17,385 nt of DNA from Dehalococcoidia bacterium. GTDB taxonomy: Bacteria; Chloroflexota; Dehalococcoidia; Dehalococcoidales; UBA1222. The DNA lies in contig WRHS01000023.1 of NCBI GenBank assembly GCA_009783135.1, positions 1-17,385 of the forward strand, written 5' to 3'. The notes below the pieces were generated by a model. It was not told the origin of the DNA and searched no databases. It saw only the letters and a list, made by a program, of their open reading frames with translations. Shown in pieces: positions 7,559 to 13,335 of the stretch (its first letter is position 1; each line of letters starts with the position of its first letter). A program made the translations under genes and the position numbers.

Positions 7559-8318
7559 CAGTGATCAACTCACCTTCGTTTGACTGATATATTTCATGTA
7601 TTGTTGATTTGAGAAGCTGGTTCGGGGGTCCGTCGTAGACAATTTTCCCGGAGGTTAGTCCTATGATACGCCCGGCGTACTTTAAAGCGACGTCCACCTG
7701 ATGCAGATTGAGAATACATGTGATGCCCATGGTTTTATTAATATTGCTTAGATGATCCATAATTACCTTGGAAGTACTTGGATCAAGCGATGCAATTGGC
7801 TCATCACAGAGAATAAGATTTGGCTCCTGCATGAGGGAACGGGCTATGCCGACACGTTGTTTTTGACCTCCGGACAACTCGTCACAACGCTTGTATGCCT
7901 GTTCTGTCAGCCCAAGCTTTTCCAGTATTTGAAAAGCTTGCTCTTTTTCGGGTTCGGTATAGCGCCCGATTATGCCACTGATTGTGGATTTATGTCCAAG
8001 CCGTCCATGCAATACATTTTCAATTACGCTGAGGCGCTCGACCAAATTGTAGTGCTGAAATATCATGCCAACCTTTTTGCGGATCTGACGGATTTCATTT
8101 TTATTGGCGTGGCATACGTCAAATTCATCAAAAATGATACCCCCCTGCGTTGCATCAACCAAACGGTTGATGCAACGCAGGATGGTGGATTTTCCTGAGC
8201 CAGAAGGACCAATGATAGCCACAAATTCACCTGAATTAATTGAAAATGAGATGTCTGTCAGGGCCTTTGTCACATTGTTATAGGTCTTACTGACATTCTT
8301 AAACTCTAAAATGGGCAT
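7548..8318 (-). CDS. phnC: Phosphonate ABC transporter ATP-binding protein PhnC
   Basis: PhnC is the cytoplasmic ATPase that drives phosphonate import through the PhnE permeases. It has 256 residues, typical for the family. Motifs are Walker A GPSGSGKS (residues 37-44), followed by the PhnC-typical TILRCINRL, then a Q-loop in MIFQHYNLV, the signature LSGGQKQRV, Walker B LILCDEPIASLD and an H-loop His in LNLHQVD. Lacking a CGSC-type fusion, it is a simple single-domain subunit. The start ATG has AAGGTG a few bases upstream, and it follows phnD by 20 bases. It overlaps phnE1. A perfect 17-bp inverted repeat falls in codons 46-59, listed separately. Confidence 0.96.
   Translation of the reverse strand: MPILEFKNVSKTYNNVTKALTDISFSINSGEFVAIIGPSGSGKSTILRCINRLVDATQGGIIFDEFDVCHANKNEIRQIRKKVGMIFQHYNLVERLSVIENVLHGRLGHKSTISGIIGRYTEPEKEQAFQILEKLGLTEQAYKRCDELSGGQKQRVGIARSLMQEPNLILCDEPIASLDPSTSKVIMDHLSNINKTMGITCILNLHQVDVALKYAGRIIGLTSGKIVYDGPPNQLLKSTIHEIYQSNEGELITDVA
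8144..8181 (-). repeat. Perfect 17-bp hairpin inside the phnC coding sequence
   Basis: On the plus strand the left arm CCTGCGTTGCATCAACC (8144-8160) and the right arm GGTTGATGCAACGCAGG (8165-8181) are exact reverse complements, separated by only AAAC. In the phnC mRNA this is a 17-bp stem with a 4-base loop at codons 46-59, just after Walker A, in the conserved TILRCINRLVDATQG stretch. There is no following U-run, so it is not a classical terminator. It could act as an mRNA stability or pausing element separating phnD from downstream genes. Confidence 0.9.
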
Positions 8319-8338
8319 TATTTCACCTTTTCAATCGT

Positions 8339-9370
8339 TTAGCGGTAGGCGTTATACCAGTCATCGCTGACAAGAACATAACCTTTGCTGGAGGCAATGT
8401 TATACAGCCCCTTAGCTTCCGGATTTGCCACCGTGTCAATGAAAATCTTGCGGTTGTTGGTGACTTCTGCTGAGGTAAAAAGGTCACGTATAGCCTTGAT
8501 CTCAGTATCACTCAGGTTTTTCGGGTTGTATACATTTGGACCATTGAAAACCGGTGAAACGGCAATGAGGACAAATTCGTTTCCCCTGACTGAAGTATTA
8601 AAAGGAGCATCTGCATTTTGTCTGATTGCATAAACTGCGCCGACAGTATTCTCCGTCCCGCTTTTCAGTTCAATGTAATTGGCAAGTTCGATATCACAAA
8701 ATGCTGCCACTTCTGCTTTGCCGTCAACAAGAAAGAATGCTGAACCCTGATGATTTCCCCCAAACATTACTTCGCTGAAGAATTTTCCAGACCCACCAGT
8801 TGCAAACGAATCACTGTTTAAATTGTCTGTCGGGAAATGGTCAATGATTAGAGTGGTTGGTACTCTAAATCCAGAGGTTGAACTGGCAGACACAAAGGAC
8901 ATGCTTTTGCCTTTGATATTGTCTATGGAGTAGCTTCCGCCACTCATATACTTATCTGCATCAGCTTTGTTAACACATATCCATGAGAAATACTTTGCCT
9001 CGTCAAGCTTTCCATTTTTATCGGCATTGACGAACAAAAGACCAAGGTTAGGGTTCATGTCTTTGGCTTGCACGTATCCAACAGCACCCATTGCCATGGC
9101 GATATCGGCCGTGCCTTCCGCAATTGCCTGAATAGCAAAAATGTACTCGGATGTAAATTTGTGCTCTACTTTTCGTCCTGTCGCCTGTGTAATAAGTTTG
9201 CCGACCTCGGCACGGGTATCCCCATATACGGGACCCGACTCATTCGGATACCAGACTACCACGATGGGTTTTGGACCGCCACAGCCCACTGCACCTGCCA
9301 GCATGGAACTCACAATCAGCAATGCCGCCAGTGCCTGGAAAATCCTGCTCTTTCGCATGTGTTTTTTCAT
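8339..9370 (-). CDS. phnD: Phosphonate ABC transporter substrate-binding lipoprotein PhnD
   Basis: Extracytoplasmic binding protein that captures phosphonates for the PhnC-PhnE importer. The 343-residue product begins with a basic tail, a hydrophobic stretch and a lipobox-like AVGC, so Cys30 would be the lipid-modified N-terminus. Family features are GTADIAMAMGAVGYVQAKD (the PhnD/SsuA-type ligand loop), ISFVSASSTSGFRVP-like text after residue 150 and a late EIKAIRDLF. It is quite divergent from E. coli PhnD, so the preferred ligand cannot be told. It is the first gene of the operon. The ATG at 9370 has AAGGAG only two bases before it, which is closer than usual; ATG 9358 (four codons later) is an alternative. 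A PhoP-like box lies upstream. Confidence 0.93.
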   Translation of the reverse strand: MKKHMRKSRIFQALAALLIVSSMLAGAVGCGGPKPIVVVWYPNESGPVYGDTRAEVGKLITQATGRKVEHKFTSEYIFAIQAIAEGTADIAMAMGAVGYVQAKDMNPNLGLLFVNADKNGKLDEAKYFSWICVNKADADKYMSGGSYSIDNIKGKSMSFVSASSTSGFRVPTTLIIDHFPTDNLNSDSFATGGSGKFFSEVMFGGNHQGSAFFLVDGKAEVAAFCDIELANYIELKSGTENTVGAVYAIRQNADAPFNTSVRGNEFVLIAVSPVFNGPNVYNPKNLSDTEIKAIRDLFTSAEVTNNRKIFIDTVANPEAKGLYNIASSKGYVLVSDDWYNAYR

Positions 9371-9390
9371 TTCTCCTTATTTTTTGTTTT

Positions 9391-9411
9391 AACAGTCGAC
9401 TTTTTACTGTT
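9391..9411. repeat. Small inverted repeat between promoter and phnD
   Basis: AACAGT (9391-9396) and ACTGTT (9406-9411) are exact reverse complements 9 bases apart, and a GTCGAC palindrome overlaps the first arm. It would lie at the very start of the phnD mRNA if the proposed -10 is right. It could be an operator or a weak 5' stem; it is short enough to be chance. Confidence 0.35.
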
Positions 9412-9417
9412 GCTGAC

Positions 9418-9492
9418 ATTTTAATGCTCCTTTGTAAAACCAATACTCATTTTTGTAAAAACCATGTAAGATTAATGTAAAATAATGGTAAA
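9418..9492 (-). promoter_or_regulatory. Putative PhoP box array and promoter of the phn operon
   Basis: Read on the minus strand, four hexamers lie in exact 11-bp register: TTTACC (9492-9487), TTTACA (9481-9476), CTTACA (9470-9465) and TTTACA (9459-9454). A fifth TTTACA sits at 9438-9433, 21 bases further on. Direct TT(A/T/C)ACA-type hexamers separated by about 5 bases are the known form of PhoP binding sites in Bacillus. Downstream a -10-like TAAAAT occupies 9423-9418, with no good -35, as expected for an activator-dependent promoter. It leads directly to phnD. I infer phosphate-starvation control by a PhoP-type response regulator; binding itself is not shown. Confidence 0.7.
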
Positions 9493-9627
9493 AGAATGAC
9501 TGCTCCCGGACCATTACGAATAGTTATTGATTTTTGAAGTATGTCGCAAGGGAGCATTTGCCACTTTTGATTTCCGCCGCAGTTTACGCCACCAGGTTTT
9601 TGCCGGCGCATTCTTTCAGTTGGCAGA

Positions 9628-9672
9628 AAACAAAACTCCGAAAAAATGGAATGCGATGTCACATTTTCGGAG
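9628..9672 (-). terminator. Terminator-like hairpin reading toward the phn promoter
   Basis: On the minus strand CTCCGAAAA (9672-9664) pairs perfectly with TTTTCGGAG (9644-9636) across a 19-base loop, and it is followed by TTTTGTTTTC. This has the form of an intrinsic terminator for leftward transcription. No minus-strand gene is seen just upstream of it, so it may insulate the phn promoter or be a remnant. Confidence 0.4.
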
Positions 9673-9703
9673 CCCGCAGGATTTTCGGCATGACGGGTTG
9701 AGC

Positions 9704-9717
9704 AATTTCATGAAATT
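9704..9717. repeat. 14-bp palindrome upstream of trmO
   Basis: AATTTCATGAAATT is a perfect palindrome about 77 bases before the trmO ATG. It could be a dimeric regulator site. It is AT-rich and single-copy here, so chance is possible. Confidence 0.35.
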
Positions 9718-9793
9718 TGCTGTCATTGGATGAGGTGTGTAGATAAGTTCGAACAAATAGCTAACAAGTGCTCTTTGTACTATCATATAAGCC

Positions 9794-10270
9794 ATGAAAG
9801 ACCAACAAATAACAATAGAACCTATAGGCTACGTACGTAACGCAGTCAAGAGCACGCTCCGACCTGAGCATGACTGGAGCGGCATAATTTCTGAAATCGA
9901 AATACTGCCATCATGGCAGGAGGGCTTAGCTGAACTGGAGCAATTTTCGCATATTACGGTCATCTACTGGGCGCATCAGGCCACTGATAAAACAAAAATG
10001 GCTTTGCGAGTGTTTTTTCGCGGCGAGCCAACGCTGCCAAAGGTAGGCGTTTTCGCATCCCGTTCGCCTTACCGTCCCAATGCCTTGTGCCTCAAAGTGG
10101 CAAAGCTAATGTCTATTGAGCGCAATATACTGCAGGTGCAGAATCTTGACGCATTGGACGGCACGCCGGTACTCGATATAAAACCTTTCATTCCGACAAG
10201 TGACGCACCATTAGATGCGCATGTGCCTGACTGGAGCCGGCGTAATAGTGAAAGCCAAAAACGTCGCTGA
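9794..10270 (+). CDS. trmO: tRNA (adenine(37)-N6)-methyltransferase TrmO (TsaA-like)
   Basis: TrmO uses SAM to methylate N6 of t6A37 in tRNA-Thr, which fine-tunes decoding. The 158-residue product is a single TrmO/YaeB-type beta-barrel domain without the C-terminal extension of E. coli TrmO (235 residues), like many short family members. Family blocks are IEPIGYVRN at the start, ELEQFSHITVIYWAHQ in the middle, GVFASRSPYRPNALCLKVA (SAM site) and LDALDGTPVLDIKPFIP. Some archaeal and anaerobe relatives are only annotated as TsaA-like and may have other substrates. No clear ribosome site precedes the ATG, so it may be leaderless or weakly translated. The next gene begins in or right after its end. 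Confidence 0.9.
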   Translation: MKDQQITIEPIGYVRNAVKSTLRPEHDWSGIISEIEILPSWQEGLAELEQFSHITVIYWAHQATDKTKMALRVFFRGEPTLPKVGVFASRSPYRPNALCLKVAKLMSIERNILQVQNLDALDGTPVLDIKPFIPTSDAPLDAHVPDWSRRNSESQKRR

Positions 10271-10297
10271 GAGCGTGCGCCGCATACACCACAGTGC

Positions 10298-10936
10298 CTG
10301 TTTGAGTTCTTCGGTCCACAGCACTGGTGGCCCGCGGAAACACCATTTGAGGTAATGCTAGGGGCTGTGCTGACTCAGTCCACCAGCTGGCGCAATGTGG
10401 AAAGTGCCATCGCTCAGCTTAGGCGGGCAAAGGCCCTTTCAGCTAAAGCGCTGCGCGACATGCCGGAAGAACATCTGGCTGGCTTAATCCATTCCTCAGG
10501 GTATTACAATGCCAAAGCAAAGAAGCTGAAAGCCCTATGCGGGTGGCTTGCCGGCTACGACGATAACATTGAGATAGCTTTCGCAGGAGAATTGCCGCCA
10601 AAACGGCGCGAATTGCTCGGCATATACGGCATAGGACCTGAAACAGCCGACTCCATACTGCTTTATGCCGCGGGCAAACATGCATTCGTTATTGATGCCT
10701 ACACGCGCCGTATATGTCAGAGACTGGGCTTATGTGAGCAAAATGCCAGCTATGAAAGCTGCCAGAGGCTGTTTACGGAACATATGGATGCTGACGTGCT
10801 CCTTTTCAATGAATACCACGCCTTGCTGGTGCGTCTTGGAAAAGACTTTTGCCGCCCAAACAATCCCCTGTGCCCGCAGTGCTGTCTGGGCAGTTTATGC
10901 TCGTATGCCGGCAGAGAGCCGACCTCAGTCGACTGA
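10298..10936 (+). CDS. Endonuclease III-like Fe-S DNA glycosylase, 5' end irregular
   Basis: An HhH-GPD family DNA base-excision glycosylase. The helix-hairpin-helix is LLGIYGIGPETADSILLYA and the catalytic Asp is in FVIDAYTRR; the lysine that gives endonuclease III its lyase activity is Glu here (GPETA against GRKTA), so it is probably a monofunctional glycosylase. Near the C-terminus C-x6-C-x2-C-x5-C binds a 4Fe-4S cluster. The conserved opening FGPQHWWPAETPFEV is coded before the first ATG (10355), back to at least a CTG at 10298, and the frame contains no ATG, GTG or TTG between the trmO stop and 10355. A plausible N-terminus (VKAKNVAESVRRIHH) is coded from GTG 10248 (or ATG 10221) in another frame. 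So the gene has either a one-base frameshift near 10285-10298, a CTG start, or a sequencing error. It ends in a 12-base convergent overlap with plsY. Confidence 0.82.
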   Translation: MFEFFGPQHWWPAETPFEVMLGAVLTQSTSWRNVESAIAQLRRAKALSAKALRDMPEEHLAGLIHSSGYYNAKAKKLKALCGWLAGYDDNIEIAFAGELPPKRRELLGIYGIGPETADSILLYAAGKHAFVIDAYTRRICQRLGLCEQNASYESCQRLFTEHMDADVLLFNEYHALLVRLGKDFCRPNNPLCPQCCLGSLCSYAGREPTSVD

Positions 10937-11623
10937 CGTGCGGTTAATCCACGTTTGCCGGTCGCGAATATCGCGGTCAAAAAACAGTCGGTTAAGCAGC
11001 AGTTCTGCCAAGGGTACGTCCCTGCTGATGGAAACGCGCGAGCCGATCAGGCGTTTCATGGCGCCCATTGAAGCGATGACAAAAAGCCCAATGGTCACGG
11101 CCAGCCTGTCTTCTGCACCAATGCGCGATGAGGCAAACCAACTCCAGGCAAACCAACTCCACAACGGAAGCGTCAGAAAACACATAAAAACACCGACGGC
11201 CATCTGCTTGAAAAGAGCTGGGAAGTAGGCCGTGAACAATATAATCAGTCCCAAAAGCGGTGAAACGGCAAAAATTACACCGAGTGTGGTAATCATACCT
11301 TTACCGCCATGAAAGCCGATGAAGACAGACCAGTTATGCCCGGCAACAGCGGCAAGTCCGACCGCCATCTGCTGCCATACCTCCATACCCAGCCAATAAG
11401 CGATGAAAAAGGCCAGCGTGCCCTTACCCATGTCGAATAACCCCACCGCTATGGCAAGCCACTTGGAGGTAGTCTGCGCCACATTGGATGAGCCCACATT
11501 ACCGGTACCGATTTTGCGTATGTCAGCACCAGTGGCCCACCTGACACACAGGTACGCCGCCGGTATGGAGCCTAACAGGTAGGCCCCTATCAGTAACAAA
11601 ACAAACCTAAGCCACAAATCCAT
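10925..11623 (-). CDS. plsY: Glycerol-3-phosphate acyltransferase PlsY
   Basis: PlsY is a membrane enzyme that acylates glycerol 3-phosphate from acyl phosphate, the first step of phospholipid synthesis in most bacteria. The product has 232 residues, somewhat longer than the usual 190-215. Motif 1 is SIPAAY and then GTGNVGSSN (residues 39-47, a variant of GSGNxGATN), motif 2 is GFHGGKGMITTLG, and motif 3 is represented by MKRLIGSR near residue 190. Several hydrophobic helices are evident. A 15-bp tandem duplication gives WSWFAWSWFA in a late membrane segment. The ATG is three bases after the PHP stop. It is the last gene of the recA-led cluster, and its 3' end overlaps the convergent glycosylase gene by 12 bases. 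Confidence 0.93.
   Translation of the reverse strand: MDLWLRFVLLLIGAYLLGSIPAAYLCVRWATGADIRKIGTGNVGSSNVAQTTSKWLAIAVGLFDMGKGTLAFFIAYWLGMEVWQQMAVGLAAVAGHNWSVFIGFHGGKGMITTLGVIFAVSPLLGLIILFTAYFPALFKQMAVGVFMCFLTLPLWSWFAWSWFASSRIGAEDRLAVTIGLFVIASMGAMKRLIGSRVSISRDVPLAELLLNRLFFDRDIRDRQTWINRTSVD
11131..11160 (-). repeat. Tandem 15-bp duplication inside plsY
   Basis: The unit AGGCAAACCAACTCC occurs twice without spacing (11131-11145 and 11146-11160). It duplicates five residues in frame (WSWFA twice). Perfect identity suggests a recent slippage event. It does not break the gene. Confidence 0.85.
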
Positions 11624-11626
11624 CTT

Positions 11627-12487
11627 TTAATCCAAATAAGGCGGCAATTTTATGCCGCGCTCACGCACCGTCTGAATAAGGATCTCACCGCACTCAGCAG
11701 GCACATCGGCGTCCCCAAGAAAAACCTCGGATGTATCGTCAATGCCATGGAAGTCACTGCCGCCCGTGGTAATCAGGTTAAAACGGCGCGCCAAAGCCAG
11801 CATCTCAGCGCGCTGCTCGGATGAATAATTCTTATAGTAGCACTCCAGACCAGCCAGCCCGCACTGCACCAAACGGGATAACAAAGGTACAACGTCACCT
11901 GCGTAGGTTGGGTGCGCCAGTACGGGCAGTCCGCCGCTTTGCAGTATCAAGTCCACCGCTTCATCAGGCGTGATTTTTATGCGCTCCACATAGGCCGGGC
12001 AACCTTGTCCCAGGTAGCGCACAAAGACCTCCTGAAACGAAGAAACATAACCCTTCTCCATCAGAGCCTGCGCAATATGCGGCCGTCCGATGCTCCCGTC
12101 ACCTGCCAGTTGTTTAACACGCTCCATGCTAATATCCAGCCCCAAATCATGCAGCTTTGCCACCATGGCAAAAGCACGGTCGCGCCGTGAGTCATTTAGT
12201 GCCGCCATTTGCTGTAAAAAGTGAGCATCCGACGTGTCGATAAAATATCCCAGTACATGCACCTCACTTCCCGGGGCGTGCGTACTTATCTCAACGCCTG
12301 GAATGATTTTCAAAGAGGGGACGTCTTGTGCTGCAACCTGTGCTTCGGACACGCCACTCACCGTGTCATGATCGGTGATTGCAAGCAGCGTTAGGCCGCT
12401 TCGCGACGCCAGATGCACCAGTTGCGCCGGCGTAAACTTGCCGTCTGATGCATTCGTGTGCACGTGCAGGTCGATTTTGGCATTCAT
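11627..12487 (-). CDS. PHP domain phosphoesterase (RNase AM / nucleoside bisphosphate phosphatase type)
   Basis: A PHP-domain metal-dependent phosphoesterase of the YciV/TrpH type; characterised relatives hydrolyse 3',5'-nucleoside bisphosphates and short 5'-phosphorylated RNAs. The start is the ATG at 12487 (MNAKIDLHVHT) with AGGAG about ten bases upstream; the longer frame to 12535 is unlikely. It has 286 residues, usual for the family. Metal-ligand motifs are DLHVHTNASDG at residues 6-16, ITDHDT, PGVEIS, LAHP and GGSDFHG near the C-terminus. The AMP-site-like insertion between ITDHDT and LAHP includes GRPHIAQALM. It sits 63 bases after ymdB and three bases before plsY. Proximity to rny and ymdB suggests a role in RNA turnover, which is an inference. 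Confidence 0.88.
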   Translation of the reverse strand: MNAKIDLHVHTNASDGKFTPAQLVHLASRSGLTLLAITDHDTVSGVSEAQVAAQDVPSLKIIPGVEISTHAPGSEVHVLGYFIDTSDAHFLQQMAALNDSRRDRAFAMVAKLHDLGLDISMERVKQLAGDGSIGRPHIAQALMEKGYVSSFQEVFVRYLGQGCPAYVERIKITPDEAVDLILQSGGLPVLAHPTYAGDVVPLLSRLVQCGLAGLECYYKNYSSEQRAEMLALARRFNLITTGGSDFHGIDDTSEVFLGDADVPAECGEILIQTVRERGIKLPPYLD

Positions 12488-12550
12488 ACAGATACGTCTC
12501 CTGCTACACTTTGCGAGCAACCGGGAATTGAGCATAAATTGGCATATTCA

Positions 12551-13327
12551 TTATACGTTCACAACGCGTTGCAGTCTTTCAATACCTGTGGCATGCCCGC
12601 TGCGTTCGTCTATGTCCGTCATTATGGCATTGAACACAACCCTATGCTCATTTGCCACCATCATGCGATGCGGTATTTGTGTCAGAAAACGCTGCAGAAC
12701 AACCTGACAGTCATCACCGATGATGGAATTGAGCGGACCGGTCATGCCGATATCCGTGACAAATGCCGTACCCCCAGGCAATACCTGCGCATCAATGGTA
12801 CCGACATGCGTGTGTGTGCCCAAAACAGCGCTTACACGCCCGTCAAGGTAACGCGCCAAAGCCATCTTTTCTGAGGTGGCCTCGGCGTGAAAGTCGATGA
12901 TTATTGTTTTCACCTCAGGCGAAAGCTCCGTCAGTAACAGATCCATGCCGCGGAAAGGGTCGTCATAGCTGGCGGCGAAAAAGGTGCGACCGATGAGATT
13001 GACCACAGCTACATTGTCAATGGTGAAATAGCCCTTGCCTGGCACACCCGGCGGATAATTCAACGGACGAATGATCGGCACGCGTCCGTCAAGGTACGGA
13101 TAAATATCCTTCTGCGCCCAGATATGATTGCCCGATGTGATGACATCAACTCCGCATTGCAGCAACTCCTCCGCCGTAGACGGAGTGAGACCAATGCCGC
13201 CTGCCAAATTTTCGCCGTTGGCCACCACCAAATCGATACTAAGGTCGCCTTTTAGGTCCGGCAGTATAGCTTTAACGGCATCACGTCCCGGCTTGCCGAT
13301 GATATCACCAATTGAAAGTATTTTCAT
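12551..13327 (-). CDS. ymdB: YmdB-type metallophosphoesterase (TIGR00282)
   Basis: A calcineurin-like phosphoesterase; B. subtilis YmdB hydrolyses 2',3'-cyclic AMP and affects biofilm and motility decisions, and is co-transcribed with rny there. The 258-residue product has family length. Metal and active-site motifs are GDIIGKPGR (residues 7-15), NGEN, GNHIW, DFHAEATSEK and GTHTHVGT, followed by the characteristic DIGMTGP. The ATG lies eight bases downstream of the rny stop, with no strong ribosome site, so translation probably depends on coupling. The rny-ymdB pairing is conserved, which supports the call. No defects were seen. Confidence 0.95.
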   Translation of the reverse strand: MKILSIGDIIGKPGRDAVKAILPDLKGDLSIDLVVANGENLAGGIGLTPSTAEELLQCGVDVITSGNHIWAQKDIYPYLDGRVPIIRPLNYPPGVPGKGYFTIDNVAVVNLIGRTFFAASYDDPFRGMDLLLTELSPEVKTIIIDFHAEATSEKMALARYLDGRVSAVLGTHTHVGTIDAQVLPGGTAFVTDIGMTGPLNSIIGDDCQVVLQRFLTQIPHRMMVANEHRVVFNAIMTDIDERSGHATGIERLQRVVNV

Positions 13328-13335
13328 AAAACAAG

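Larger units (their letters stand above)
9493..9793. other. Intergenic stretch between the phn operon and trmO
   Basis: I see no convincing gene on either strand here; short open frames lack ribosome sites and known motifs. It holds inverted repeats: TGCTCCC/GGGAGCA (9501-9507 with 9550-9556), a terminator-like stem at 9636-9672, and a palindrome at 9704-9717, plus two copies of ATTTTCGG (9663 and 9681). The trmO promoter must lie in its right end; a TATCAT at 9781-9786 is a possible -10, which would leave almost no leader. Confidence 0.5.

Noticed and set aside
9240..9419. Small minus-strand open frame (MSATVKS...) with a good AAGGAG upstream of phnD and overlapping its start
   Set aside because: It overlaps phnD in another frame, its product has no recognisable motif, and its start lies at or before the predicted transcript start. 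Most likely a shadow of phnD.
9527..9733. Plus-strand open frame of 68 codons in the intergenic region
   Set aside because: No ribosome site, no recognisable family, and it runs through the inverted repeats; treated as non-coding.
12153..12175. Imperfect hairpin around CCATGG in the PHP gene
   Set aside because: Has a bulge, no T-run, inside coding sequence; no reason to assign a function.
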